Below are positions 36,341 through 45,402 of a DNA stretch of 64,000 nt, in pieces. How positions within the stretch are numbered: the stretch's first letter is position 1; every line of letters begins with the position of its first letter. Source of the stretch: Microbacterium sp. LWH13-1.2 (GTDB lineage: Bacteria; Actinomycetota; Actinomycetes; Actinomycetales; Microbacteriaceae); contig NZ_CP151635.1 in the NCBI RefSeq assembly GCF_038397735.1, positions 2,542,001 to 2,606,000 of the forward strand. The letters run 5' to 3'. Made by a program: the position numbers and the translations under genes. The notes beneath the pieces are model-generated. The model was not told where the DNA came from, ran no database searches, and saw nothing but the letters and a program-made list of their open reading frames with translations.

Positions 36341-37255
36341 TCACCCCCACGGCAGGATGGGAGCGTCGAGGATGCCTTCGATCTCGGCCCACAGCGCTGA
36401 ACCGATCGCCTCGTCGGAGCTGCTGGGCACCGGCTCGGCGAGATGCGGGGAACCCGTCGCGACGTGCCGGGGGCCGACGTAGGGACGCGCGCCCGGAGTG
36501 GTCATCGCGACGGCGGCGATGGCCGCCTGCGCGGCGGATTCCTTGCCCTGCACGACCCTCGAGAAGATCGGTGCGACCACGGGCGCCACGAGACGCACGG
36601 TCCGCGACCGCTGATGCAGCGGCGGCCTGTCCGGGGTGAGAGCGTCTATGGCTCCCCCCGGATGCGACACGACGGACCGGATGCGCGAGCCCGCGGCGGC
36701 GAGGCGGCGGTCGAGCTCGAATCCCAGGATCTCGGCGGCGTGCTTCGACATCACGTACGCGACACGAGGGCGGTAGGACGTGTGCGCACGCCAGTTCTCG
36801 AGATCGAAGGGGATCCTCCTCGTGAGCATGCTGCCTGTGCTGACGACACGCGCCGAGGGTGCCTGCGCGAGAGCAGGCAGCACGAGGCGCAAGAGCTCCA
36901 TGTGCGCGACGACGTTCACGTCGACGGTGGATTCGACCCCGAAGGCACCGGTGGTGAAGGTCGGCGACGCGGCGATGACCCCCGCGTTCATCACCAGTCC
37001 GTCGAGAGCGCCCCCGGTGCCGATGAGGTGCCCGGCCGAGCGAACCGATTCCCGATCGGAGAGATCGAGCTCGACGTGCCGGTGCCTGCCGGGTTCAGGC
37101 AGCAGATCGATGGCGGTCTGCGCTCTGCGCGTGGAACGCGCGGCGACGATGATGCGTGCGCCGCGTCGAGCGAGTCCTTCCGCGATGAAGTAGCCGATGC
37201 CGCCGCTGGCCCCCGTGACGAGGATCGTGCGTCCGTCGAGTCGAGACAGGTCCAT
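36341..37255 (-). CDS. SDR-family oxidoreductase
   Basis: The 304-residue protein has the cofactor motif TGASGGIG, MNAG and the catalytic YVMSK. The form resembles SDRs of the retinol dehydrogenase/protochlorophyllide reductase group. It diverges from a MarR regulator that likely controls it. The start at ATG 37255 matches the family N-terminus, but no ribosome binding site is visible. The substrate is unknown. Confidence 0.85.
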   Translation of the reverse strand: MDLSRLDGRTILVTGASGGIGYFIAEGLARRGARIIVAARSTRRAQTAIDLLPEPGRHRHVELDLSDRESVRSAGHLIGTGGALDGLVMNAGVIAASPTFTTGAFGVESTVDVNVVAHMELLRLVLPALAQAPSARVVSTGSMLTRRIPFDLENWRAHTSYRPRVAYVMSKHAAEILGFELDRRLAAAGSRIRSVVSHPGGAIDALTPDRPPLHQRSRTVRLVAPVVAPIFSRVVQGKESAAQAAIAAVAMTTPGARPYVGPRHVATGSPHLAEPVPSSSDEAIGSALWAEIEGILDAPILPWG

Positions 37256-37288
37256 AGGAGAGGTTCTCGTTTCCGTGTTTTTAGTTCG

Positions 37289-37326
37289 AGACTTGAAGCT
37301 TTCCCTCGATGGTACAAGACTTGAAG
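37289..37326. promoter_or_regulatory. Two direct repeats, candidate MarR operators
   Basis: AGACTTGAAG occurs at 37289-37298 and 37317-37326, 28 bp apart. The second copy sits in the dyad CAAGACTTG. Both lie between the divergent SDR and MarR genes. Confidence 0.6.
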
Positions 37327-37348
37327 TGAAAAGGATTACGCTGAACGA

Positions 37349-37804
37349 ATGGCCTCTTCGCGAGAACAGCAGCTGTCGCAGGCGCTCTTCGCCGTCTACG
37401 ACGTCGTCGCACGCACCGACGAAGCGCTTGCCCCCGCTCTGCGGCAGTATGAGATCACCGCGACGACTGCCCATCTGCTCTGGACGATCGACCCCGACGA
37501 GCCGGCCCCGCCGATGCGAACGGTAGCCCAACGGACGCACTGCAGCCCCCAGAACGTGACGTTCATGTGCCAGCAGCTCGAGGCCAGGGGGCTGGTCGAG
37601 CGTCGGACGTCTCCGACAGACAAGCGACAGCGCGTGGTCGAACTCACCGCACGCGGTCGATCGGCACGCGAATCGATCATCGCGCTCGTCTCCTCCGACT
37701 CGCCTCTCGCCGACCAGCCGCGTGCGGCTCTCGACACGATCATCGAGCTCCTGATGCCGCACTCCCGGCCGGCGCCTCAGGACCCCTCACGCGCCGACGA
37801 GTAG
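37349..37804 (+). CDS. MarR-family transcriptional regulator
   Basis: The 151-residue protein has a MarR winged helix: MRTVAQRTHCSPQNVTFMCQ is the recognition region and RRTSPTDKRQRVVELT the wing. It diverges from the SDR gene with a 93-bp region holding paired repeats, so it probably represses both genes. The inducer is unknown. Confidence 0.9.
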   Translation: MASSREQQLSQALFAVYDVVARTDEALAPALRQYEITATTAHLLWTIDPDEPAPPMRTVAQRTHCSPQNVTFMCQQLEARGLVERRTSPTDKRQRVVELTARGRSARESIIALVSSDSPLADQPRAALDTIIELLMPHSRPAPQDPSRADE

Positions 37805-37827
37805 CGACCGCCGACCGACGGCACCGT

Positions 37828-39651
37828 CTACCGACCGCGCGAGACGTCCGCAGGCAGCGACAGCTCGAACCGACTACCCTCGCCGAGCACGCTCTGCGCG
37901 TCGAGCGATCCGCCCAGCGCTTCGGCGAGGCCGCGGGCGATCGAGAGCCCGAGTCCGGTGCTCTCTCCCGCACGAACGCGAGACGGCTCGCCGCGCCACA
38001 GCCGGTCGAAGACGTGCGGCAGATCCGCCGCCGCGATGCCCTCGCCGTCATCGACCACGGCGATGCGCACCCGCGCATCCGACACCTTCGCCTCGAGGCC
38101 GACATGACCGCCGGTCGGAGTGTGCCGCAGCGCGTTCGCCATCAGGTTGCCGAGAATCTGCCGCAGCCGGGTGGGGTCAGTCTCGAGCGGGAGCACCCGC
38201 GGGGTCGCGACGGTCAGCGAGACCCCGGCAGTGGCTGCGCGCGCACGGTGCGCGTCGACGACCTCCCGTGCGATCTGCGCCGCGTCGCACGCCGTTCGCT
38301 CGAGGAGCAGGTCACCCGACTCGGCGAGCGCGAGAAGCTGCAGGTCGCCCGTGATCCTCTCCATCCGACGCGCCTCGTCCAGCACAAGCCGGCGCAGTTC
38401 CGCGTCGTCGAGACCGAGTCCGTCTTCCGCAGCCTCGACCCAGCCTCGGATGTTGGTGAGCGGGCTGCGCAGCTCGTGGGCGATGTCGCCGAGCAGTCTT
38501 CTGCGCGATGCTTCGTGCCCGGCGATCTCGGCGGACATGCGATCGAAAGCGGCACCGACGTCGGCGAGATCGTCTCGGGCATGCAGGCCGGTGCGGGCGT
38601 CGCGATCGCCCGCCCTGAAGCGGTCGGCGGCGGTCTCGAGTCGACGCGCGCTGCGCACGGTGGGGCCGATGATGAGCGCTGCGGCCGCCGAGAGGAGGGC
38701 CAGGAGGGCCCCCACGACCACGGCGACGCGCGCGATCGACCCCGGGCTCGCGTCGAGGGGCCCGCGCACGTTGCCGCGCTGATCGGTGAGCACCAGGTTC
38801 ACGGGAGGCGCCGTCGTCTCCTCGGACTGCGCGACACGTGCCTTCAGGAGGCACTCGTCGGCGGTATCGGTGATGACCCCTTCGGCGCTCGGGGTGCCGC
38901 GCAGAGTCAGGTACTCCGGCGCGTTCGACGGGGACAGGTCGAGATCGACGCCGGCGACAGGGGGCTCGTCGGCAGCGAGCAGACAGGAGTTTGCGAGGTC
39001 GCGGACCTCGTCGAGCGCTCTTCTCTCGCTCGGCAGCGGGCTGTTCAGGGCGTCGCGGCCGCAATCGGGGGCCTCGTCGTATCCGGTGACAATAGGCCGA
39101 CCGCTCTCCCACACCGCCGTGCGCACGACCGCGTCACCCAGGCACTCCACGACGGCGCTCGCCTGCCGCGCGAGCTGCTCGCGCTGCGTCTCATCGAGGA
39201 TGAACGGTCCGCTGATGCCTTCCCGCAGACGCGACTCGAGCGTGACGGGGTCGGCGATGATCTCCAGCGGGTCCAGCAGCCGTGTGGCGGCCTGCGGACG
39301 AGGCAGCTCGGGCTCCGTATCGGCGATGACCTCTCCCGTGCCGTCGACCAGCGCGATGCGGCGCCCGGTCTCGTGACTGAGCCGAAGAAGGATGGGACCG
39401 ACGTCGTCCCAGTCGGTGTGGCGCCCCGCCCAGACGACGAGCGCGTCGATGATCTGCTCGTCGCGGACGAAGTCGACCTCGGAGGCGCTCTGGTCGTAGC
39501 GGTACTCCGTGGTCTGCGCGAGCCAGACGGTTCCCCCCACCGAGGCGAGCACGAGCAGCAGGCCCGCCGTCAGATAACGCAGGAGCAGCCGGGGCACGCG
39601 TCGCGCGCCCTCTCCCGTTCGTCTCGTCGTGGCGCGCATCTCGTCTGTCAT
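37828..39651 (-). CDS. Sensor histidine kinase of the MacB-like exporter locus
   Basis: ATG 39651 gives 607 residues; the open frame extends further upstream only as a shadow of the permease gene. A membrane segment near residues 23-45, an external sensor of about 250 residues with several cysteines, a second membrane segment near 300-322 and a HAMP domain precede the kinase. The phosphoacceptor is His392 in AHELRSPL, and the ATP-binding domain has NLMANALRHT and GLGLSIARG. The probable partner regulator is encoded divergently at 43434, on the far side of the exporter genes. Confidence 0.9.
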   Translation of the reverse strand: MTDEMRATTRRTGEGARRVPRLLLRYLTAGLLLVLASVGGTVWLAQTTEYRYDQSASEVDFVRDEQIIDALVVWAGRHTDWDDVGPILLRLSHETGRRIALVDGTGEVIADTEPELPRPQAATRLLDPLEIIADPVTLESRLREGISGPFILDETQREQLARQASAVVECLGDAVVRTAVWESGRPIVTGYDEAPDCGRDALNSPLPSERRALDEVRDLANSCLLAADEPPVAGVDLDLSPSNAPEYLTLRGTPSAEGVITDTADECLLKARVAQSEETTAPPVNLVLTDQRGNVRGPLDASPGSIARVAVVVGALLALLSAAAALIIGPTVRSARRLETAADRFRAGDRDARTGLHARDDLADVGAAFDRMSAEIAGHEASRRRLLGDIAHELRSPLTNIRGWVEAAEDGLGLDDAELRRLVLDEARRMERITGDLQLLALAESGDLLLERTACDAAQIAREVVDAHRARAATAGVSLTVATPRVLPLETDPTRLRQILGNLMANALRHTPTGGHVGLEAKVSDARVRIAVVDDGEGIAAADLPHVFDRLWRGEPSRVRAGESTGLGLSIARGLAEALGGSLDAQSVLGEGSRFELSLPADVSRGR

Positions 39652-39710
39652 GCTCTCATCGCCCCCTCCCTCCGCGCGCATCCGCCGCCCGGCGTCGGGG
39701 CTCCGCCCGC

Positions 39711-40898
39711 TCACGTCGCCGCGAGCGCCGCGGTCGGCGATTGCCGCGCGGCACGCACCGACGGGGCGAGTCCGGCAACAGCGCCCGTCCCGAGCGCGGC
39801 GGCCATGCCCGACAGCACCGTCGCCACCGGGATCACCAGGGGCCATCCCTGCAGACCGCTCCAGGCCGCGGTGCCCAGAAGACCGAGCAGGACTCCGGAG
39901 GCTCCACCCAGCGCGCAGAGCACGATCGCCTCCACGAGGAACTGGGCCCGGATCTGCCCTCGGTGCGCGCCCAGCGCTCGGCGCAGTCCGATCTCGCGGC
40001 GCCTCTCGAGCACGGAGACGAACATGGTGTTGGCGATGCCGATGCCGCCGATCACGAGAGCCACGGCGGCGAGCGCGAGGAACAGCCCGTCGAAGCTGGA
40101 GCGGGCCGCCTCCTTCGCGGCGAGCACGGCGGAGGGCTGACTCACCTGCACGAGTCCGGCCGCCCCCGGCGAGAGCGTGGCCGCGATCACAGGACGCAGC
40201 GCGTCGATCGACGCCTCGAGACCGGTGACGTAGGCGACGGTGGGCACACCGTCGAAGCCCAGCCAACGCCGCGCGGCAGCATCTTCGACGAGGACCGCCG
40301 ACTGCAGGTCTGCCGAAAGCGGGGTCTCCGCCAGCACCCCGACGACAGTGAACGCGACACCCCCGAGGTCGATCGTCACCGGCCTGTCCGGAAGCTGAGA
40401 CAGGCCGAGTCGTTCGGCGGCGTCGATGCCGAGCACCGCGGTCGGCAGGTCGCTGCCGTCGAGCCAGCGACCGGAGGTCATCTCCGCGCGCACCACGCCC
40501 GCGAGATCACCGCCCACCGCGAGCGTGGTGATGCCACTCTCGGGGTAGGCGCGGAGTTCGTTGCTGCGCACGGGGGAATGCGTGTTGCCGACCGATGCGG
40601 CTCCGGTGACGGTGCCGATGCGCTCCAGCATGCCCACGGCCTCGGCCAGCAGCGGCACCGGATCACCGTCGGCGTCTGACCGTGGATCCGCGCGCAACAG
40701 GTCGGCGCCGAGCGCGGTGAGCCGCTCCTCGAGAGCGGCCTGAGATGACGCGGGCACCGCCGTGACGGTCACCAGCGTGGCGATGCCGATGGCCACTCCG
40801 ATCGCCGAGAGCACGGCGCGGAGGGGGCGCGTGCGGAGCCCGACGGTGCCGACCCCGAACAGATCACGGATGTCGAGGCGGGGGCGACGCTCACGCAT
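39711..40898 (-). CDS. MacB/FtsX-type ABC transporter permease
   Basis: The 395-residue protein has one N-terminal membrane segment, a large extracytoplasmic MacB-like domain and three C-terminal segments. [20 protein letters not shown] and [19 protein letters not shown] are the family signature. It overlaps the ATPase gene by 8 bp. With the adaptor and lipoprotein genes it should form a mechanotransmission-type exporter for an envelope-active compound or lipid. Confidence 0.92.
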   Translation of the reverse strand: MRERRPRLDIRDLFGVGTVGLRTRPLRAVLSAIGVAIGIATLVTVTAVPASSQAALEERLTALGADLLRADPRSDADGDPVPLLAEAVGMLERIGTVTGAASVGNTHSPVRSNELRAYPESGITTLAVGGDLAGVVRAEMTSGRWLDGSDLPTAVLGIDAAERLGLSQLPDRPVTIDLGGVAFTVVGVLAETPLSADLQSAVLVEDAAARRWLGFDGVPTVAYVTGLEASIDALRPVIAATLSPGAAGLVQVSQPSAVLAAKEAARSSFDGLFLALAAVALVIGGIGIANTMFVSVLERRREIGLRRALGAHRGQIRAQFLVEAIVLCALGGASGVLLGLLGTAAWSGLQGWPLVIPVATVLSGMAAALGTGAVAGLAPSVRAARQSPTAALAAT

Positions 40899-41670
40899 TC
40901 GCCACCTCCTCGGCTTCGATACGAGTGTCCATGTCGGTGTCCGTTTCCGTGTCCGTGTCCGTGTCCGTGTCCGTGTCCGTGTCCGTGTCCGTGTCCGTGT
41001 CCGTGTCCGTGATGATCCGTCCGTCGCGCAGCTCGATGCGCCGCGGCAGTCGTGCGGCGAGCTCTACGTCGTGTGTGATGACCACGACCGTGGTGCCCTC
41101 GTCGTGCAGTTGCTCGAGAAGAGCGAGCACGCGTTCGCCGTTCGCCGTATCGAGAGCGCCGGTCGGTTCGTCCGCGAGGACGACGAGTGGGTCGGTCACG
41201 ATCGCGCGGGCGATGGCGACCCGCTGCCGTTCACCGCCGGAGAGATCCTGTGCCGCGTGCCCGATGCGATGACCGAGTCCGACGCGCTCCAGAGCCGCCC
41301 GCGCGAGCCCGCGGCGCTCACGCCGAGGGACTCCGTTATAGAGCAATGCGGTCGCGACGTTCTGCTCGGCGGTGACGCCGTCGGTCAGGTGGAAACCCTG
41401 GAACACGAACCCGATCGTCTTGCCCCGCAGGGTCGAGAGCTGCCGATCCGTGAGATCGCGGGTGTCGACTCTTCCGATCCGCACGGAGCCCTCGGTCGGG
41501 CGGTCGAGAGTGCCGAGGACGTTGAGCAACGTCGACTTGCCGGCGCCGGAGCGCCCGACGATCGCGGTGAGCTCCCCCGCGGCGATCTGCAGGGAGACGT
41601 CATCGAGGGCCGCGACACCGCCGGGGTGGATGCGGCTGACGTGGTCGAGTTCGAGCGCAGGCGTGGTCAC
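40891..41670 (-). CDS. MacB-type ABC ATPase with Asp-Thr repeat tail
   Basis: The 259-residue ATPase has Walker A GRSGAGKS, signature LSGGERQR, Walker [13 protein letters not shown] and VITHD. The normal end is near DGRIIT; after it comes a run of about 14 Asp-Thr-like dipeptides, then [10 protein letters not shown], all encoded by a hexanucleotide tandem repeat. The tail is acidic and without known function. It overlaps the adaptor stop at one end and the permease start at the other, so loss or gain of whole repeats stays in frame and changes only tail length. Confidence 0.92.
   Translation of the reverse strand: MTTPALELDHVSRIHPGGVAALDDVSLQIAAGELTAIVGRSGAGKSTLLNVLGTLDRPTEGSVRIGRVDTRDLTDRQLSTLRGKTIGFVFQGFHLTDGVTAEQNVATALLYNGVPRRERRGLARAALERVGLGHRIGHAAQDLSGGERQRVAIARAIVTDPLVVLADEPTGALDTANGERVLALLEQLHDEGTTVVVITHDVELAARLPRRIELRDGRIITDTDTDTDTDTDTDTDTDTDTETDTDMDTRIEAEEVANA
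40925..41008. repeat. Hexanucleotide tandem repeat GTGTCC x14
   Basis: Ten perfect GTGTCC units run from 40949 to 41008, preceded by four units with a few changes (40925-40948). The repeat encodes the Asp-Thr tail of the ABC ATPase. Such six-base repeats can vary in copy number by slippage. Confidence 0.97.
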
Positions 41671-42707
41671 TTCGCCGTCACCACCGTCATGCCGGCGTCG
41701 ATTCCCGCGCCGCTCACCTCGACGAGGTCATCGGCGATGAGACCGATCTCGACGCCGTGGAGTGCACCCTTCTCGTCCTGCAGCGCATAGCCACCCTCCG
41801 CGAGGGCCACGAGCGAGGCGACCGGGACGATCAGCACGTCTTCCACGCTCCTGGTCACGACACGGACCGTCACGGCTGCGGCATCGATGCCGTCGACCGC
41901 CGCTTGATCATCGATCGAGACCACCGCCTGGACCTTGGAGTCGGTTCCTTCCCCCGTCGTCGTCACCGAGACGAGGGAGCCCTCGACGGTACGCCCGTCG
42001 GGCAGTTCGATCATCGCTCTCGCGCCCGCCCCGACGGCTCCGGCATCCTGAGCAGGTACCGATGCCTCGACGATCCTCGCCGTGGCCGTGACCGTGAACG
42101 GCTGGCCTGCGGCTCCATCGCCCGGTCGTGCCGACACAGCGGCGATGCGGCTCGGTGCGCTCAGGACGATCACGTCGGCGGGGCCGAGGGCACCGGTTCG
42201 TTCCAGATCGAGTGACTCCTGCCAATCGCGCACGGCCTCGGCGAACTGCGGTCCCGTCGTGAATGTCGCCGGGTCGCTCCGACGAAGGTGTCCGAGCTCC
42301 ATGAGGTTCGCGGCGATCATGCTGACATCCGCGCCTTTCAGCCCGGAGCCGTCGACAGCACGGTAGAGCGGCACATCGCCGATCAGCACCGGCACCGCAC
42401 GCTCGTTCGCGCGCAATGCCACGGAGCCGCGGTCGAGCTGCGCGCCGACAGCGGGCAGCTCGGTGATGATGCCGTCGGCCTTCACCGTCACCGGCGCCGC
42501 GGTGCCGAAGCCCACGGTGCCGTCGAGGCGGGCGGACTGCGACAGCACGCCGCGCTCGACGACGACCGTGGCCGGGGCGAGCTCGTCCTCGACCGGGGCC
42601 GGCTCAGCCGGGCGAAGGAAGAACGCAGCTCCCCCGCCGCCCACGGCCAGGGTCAGGCAGAGAACGAGCGCGCCGACGAGCATGGCGCGACGCCGAGAAC
42701 GTGTCAC
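41667..42707 (-). CDS. MacA/HlyD-like exporter adaptor with peptidoglycan-binding-like segment
   Basis: GTG 42707 overlaps the preceding stop (GTGA) and gives 346 residues. An N-terminal membrane anchor (about residues 9-30) is followed by a lipoyl-like beta-barrel adaptor. [20 protein letters not shown] and [18 protein letters not shown] resemble a peptidoglycan-binding type 1 domain, common in actinobacterial adaptors of MacB exporters. It precedes the ATPase by a 4-base overlap. Confidence 0.88.
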   Translation of the reverse strand: MTRSRRRAMLVGALVLCLTLAVGGGGAAFFLRPAEPAPVEDELAPATVVVERGVLSQSARLDGTVGFGTAAPVTVKADGIITELPAVGAQLDRGSVALRANERAVPVLIGDVPLYRAVDGSGLKGADVSMIAANLMELGHLRRSDPATFTTGPQFAEAVRDWQESLDLERTGALGPADVIVLSAPSRIAAVSARPGDGAAGQPFTVTATARIVEASVPAQDAGAVGAGARAMIELPDGRTVEGSLVSVTTTGEGTDSKVQAVVSIDDQAAVDGIDAAAVTVRVVTRSVEDVLIVPVASLVALAEGGYALQDEKGALHGVEIGLIADDLVEVSGAGIDAGMTVVTAK

Positions 42708-43318
42708 GGGGTGCCCCCCTCGGATGCCGCCGCCTCGCAGGTCTCGCCATGCTGCATCCCCAGCGAGATCGAGGTGGAGTCGTTGCTCTCGCCGCCGAGC
42801 TCGATGCCGATGCGACCGAAGGCATCGCCCTCGCCGATCTCGACCTCTCGCACGCCGTGCTCGCGCAGGCAGTCGACGATGCGCTGCGCGAACTGCTGAG
42901 CGTCGGGGTTCTTCACGTCCAGTTCCCACGGGGGCAGCGGCGCCAGGCGCACGCAGGTGGCCTCCGCCTCCGCGGCCTTCTCGGGGTCGCCCACTGCTGC
43001 GCCGCTGCTGCCGCCTCCGCTCAGCTGACCGCTCTGCGGCGGAGAGGTGCGGTCGGCGACGCAGCGATCGCGCGGCTGCCACGCGGCCAGCTCCTCCTCA
43101 TCCGTCATGTCGAGGCGCAGTCGGACCGGCTCACCATATTCCGTGAAGAGCGGATCGGCGCTCTCGGTAGACGACGGGGCCCCCGTCTCCAGGGTGGCGA
43201 GCTGCGGATCGCCGTCTGCCCCTCGCCCGGATGAGGGAGTGGAGCATGCGGCGAGCATCGCCAGCAGTGCGAGGCCGCCCGCGGCGGCGGCCAGTGATCG
43301 GTGGGTGGTGCGGAACAC
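42704..43318 (-). CDS. Putative lipoprotein of the exporter operon
   Basis: GTG 43318 follows AGGAGGAA and gives 204 residues with lipobox LAAC. The mature part contains four cysteines spread in RDRCVAD, EATCVRL, VDCLREHG and GETCEAA, and a Gly/Ser-rich linker. I do not recognise the family. It is the first gene of the exporter-kinase operon, so it may be a sensor, a substrate or a trapped partner. Confidence 0.8.
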   Translation of the reverse strand: MFRTTHRSLAAAAGGLALLAMLAACSTPSSGRGADGDPQLATLETGAPSSTESADPLFTEYGEPVRLRLDMTDEEELAAWQPRDRCVADRTSPPQSGQLSGGGSSGAAVGDPEKAAEAEATCVRLAPLPPWELDVKNPDAQQFAQRIVDCLREHGVREVEIGEGDAFGRIGIELGGESNDSTSISLGMQHGETCEAAASEGGTP

Positions 43319-43350
43319 GATTCCTCCTGATGTCGAGTGCAGCTAGCATC

Positions 43351-43382
43351 CACATTCGGCCTCGAATGTGAGGGAGTTGTGA
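43351..43382. promoter_or_regulatory. Dyad and direct repeats between lipoprotein and response regulator
   Basis: CACATTCG-GCCT-CGAATGTG (43351-43370) is a perfect 8-bp dyad. TGTGA at 43367 and again at 43378 is an 11-bp-spaced direct repeat, the spacing used by OmpR-family regulators. This is probably where the adjacent regulator controls the divergent exporter operon. Confidence 0.65.
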
Positions 43383-43433
43383 AGGATCGGTCCGGAGGCC
43401 GACCGCACTTCGACGCGTGCGTAGGATCGAATC

Positions 43434-44117
43434 GTGACCCGGGTCTTGATCGTCGAGGACGATGTGCGGCAGTCCGAGCTCGTGCGCCGCTACCTGGAAC
43501 GCGAGGGGCATGACGTGACCGTGCTCGCCGACGGCGCCGATGCTCTCGACGCCGTTCGACGCTCTGCGCCCGACCTGCTCGTGCTCGATGTGATGCTTCC
43601 GGGCGCCGACGGCCTCACGGTCTGCCGAACGCTGCGCGAGGAGCAGTACGAACTCCCGATCCTCCTGCTCACCGCGCGCTCCACCGAGAACGACCTCCTC
43701 ATCGGGCTCGAGCTCGGCGCCGACGACTACCTCGCGAAGCCCTACAGTCCGCGCGAACTCGTCGCCAGGGTCCGTGCACTTCTGAGACGGACTCGCCGCA
43801 CGACGCCGGCCTCCGCAACGATCACCGTCGGCGACTTGCAGATCGAGCCGGAGCGACGACAGGCCACGATCGCAGAACGGCCATTGGATCTCACCCGCGC
43901 CGAGTTCGACCTCCTCGAGGAGTTCGCCATGCACCCGGGTATCGTCCTCAGTCGCGCTCGTCTCCTCGATCGACTCCACGGCACCGACCGCTGGATCAGC
44001 GGTCGCACGATCGACACGCACGTGAAGAACCTCCGCGCCAAGATCGAGGACGACCCGCAGCACCCCGCTCGCCTCGTCACCGTGTACGGCGTCGGCTACA
44101 CGCTGCGCTCGGTCTGA
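43434..44117 (+). CDS. OmpR-family response regulator
   Basis: GTG 43434 gives 227 residues. The receiver has the acidic pair in VEDD, phosphoacceptor Asp in LLVLDVMLP and Lys in AKPYSP; the C-terminal winged helix has LTRAEFDLLEEFA and RTIDTHVKNLRAKIE. It diverges from the exporter operon that ends in its likely kinase partner. Its last 22 bp overlap the convergent kinase gene for tetronates. Confidence 0.93.
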   Translation: MTRVLIVEDDVRQSELVRRYLEREGHDVTVLADGADALDAVRRSAPDLLVLDVMLPGADGLTVCRTLREEQYELPILLLTARSTENDLLIGLELGADDYLAKPYSPRELVARVRALLRRTRRTTPASATITVGDLQIEPERRQATIAERPLDLTRAEFDLLEEFAMHPGIVLSRARLLDRLHGTDRWISGRTIDTHVKNLRAKIEDDPQHPARLVTVYGVGYTLRSV

Positions 44118-45400
44118 GCGCGCACTCGCTCGGTCCAGGCGACGGCATCCACCAGTATCTCCGGATCTCCCATGTTGCCCGGGACGATGACGCAGTCGAG
44201 GAACCCGTCGACCGAGGCGCGCGAAGGGTCGAGGCCGGAGCGGGACACACGCCAGACGCTGACCCCCGGGCGCACCTGGCCGAGCACACGGGCCTCACGC
44301 GCGCCCAGGCTGCGGCCGATCACATCGGCGGAGGTGATGCCCCCCTTGGTGACGACGGTGGTCACCTCGTGGTCGACGAGACACCGCGCCGCGGTGACGA
44401 GCGCCTGCATCACGGCTGCCCCGTGATCGAGACCTCCGTGGTCATCCCGCCGCTCCCTCTCGGTCGCGAGGAATCGCACGCTCCCCGGACGCCGCCGCTC
44501 GATCTCCTCGGCTGCTGCCCGCTCGCCCTCGGCGTGCGGGTCGCGCACGGCACGCGCCGAGTCGATGACGGTGGGTGCGCCGACGAGTGCGGCCAGGCGC
44601 GCGACCTGCTCTCCCGCGCCGCCGGTGTGCGAGCCGCAGACCACGAGCGTCGATCCTTCTTTCCGGAGGGTCGACGGGTCAAGCCTTCCGACGCTGACGA
44701 CCCCGGCGAGCCGAGCGGCCAGCGGTGCCGCAGAGCGGACGATCACCGATCTGCGGTTCCAGGCGCCTTCGACACCCGCGGCGATCGCGGCGATGTCCTC
44801 GTCCGTCTCGGCATCCGGCAGCACGACCGAACCCGCCGGAGCGTCGAGGATCGCACGCCGCGTGCCGCCCTCTCGCACGACGTCGAGCGGAACACGCACG
44901 CACACGACATCACTCCGAGATCGCTCTCGGATGAAGGCGACGAGGTCGCTGGTTCCGAACCCGAAGACAGGATCGCGGGCGTACTCCGTCTCGTCGATCG
45001 GAACCAGCGCCTCGCGCACGCGGAGGTGGTGCACCCCAGCACGGGTGACCCTTCCTCCCTCGGGGAACGCCGGTGCGAACACCATCACCGCGTCGTCTCC
45101 GCCGATCTCCCTGGACTCGGCGACGACGTGTCCTCGAAGCGTCGAGTCTCCGCGGAGGACGATGTGGATGCGGACGTCGAGCCGCGCGGCCGTGTCTTCG
45201 ACATGAGCGCGGATCTCGCGCACGAGAGCCACCGCATCGTCCTCGCTCAGCGCTCTGCTGTTCGTCTGGATGTAGACGCTGTCCGCCTCGCGCAGCGCCT
45301 CCGTCAATGCCTGCGCGTCGATGTGCAGGAGAACGGTGACATCAGTCGCGGCCTGCGTGCCGGTGGGGTCGTCATCGAGCACCACGACGCACTGCCTCAT
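44096..45400 (-). CDS. dtnK: Four-carbon acid sugar kinase (DUF1537; DtnK/OtnK-like)
   Basis: The 434-residue protein has the DUF1537 N-terminal motif DDDPTGTQAATDV, the RGDSTLRGH substrate loop and the C-terminal TKGGITSADVI nucleotide motif. This family phosphorylates D-threonate, L-threonate or D-erythronate at O4. GTG 45406, overlapping the previous stop, is an alternative start. With PdxA2 directly upstream it makes a complete route from a tetronate to dihydroxyacetone phosphate. The stereochemistry of the substrate cannot be read. Confidence 0.88.
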   Translation of the reverse strand: MRQCVVVLDDDPTGTQAATDVTVLLHIDAQALTEALREADSVYIQTNSRALSEDDAVALVREIRAHVEDTAARLDVRIHIVLRGDSTLRGHVVAESREIGGDDAVMVFAPAFPEGGRVTRAGVHHLRVREALVPIDETEYARDPVFGFGTSDLVAFIRERSRSDVVCVRVPLDVVREGGTRRAILDAPAGSVVLPDAETDEDIAAIAAGVEGAWNRRSVIVRSAAPLAARLAGVVSVGRLDPSTLRKEGSTLVVCGSHTGGAGEQVARLAALVGAPTVIDSARAVRDPHAEGERAAAEEIERRRPGSVRFLATERERRDDHGGLDHGAAVMQALVTAARCLVDHEVTTVVTKGGITSADVIGRSLGAREARVLGQVRPGVSVWRVSRSGLDPSRASVDGFLDCVIVPGNMGDPEILVDAVAWTERVRAQTERSV

Positions 45401-45402
45401 CG

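Noticed and set aside
39652..40266. N-terminal extension of the histidine kinase
   Set aside because: It overlaps the permease gene in another frame and is Arg/Gly rich; the kinase begins at 39651.
40925..41008. CRISPR-like repeat array
   Set aside because: The repeat has no spacers; it is a simple hexanucleotide tandem repeat inside a coding region.
40925..41272. Plus-strand frame encoding a Ser-Val repeat protein
   Set aside because: It is the antisense reading of the ABC ATPase repeat, with no sensible domain.
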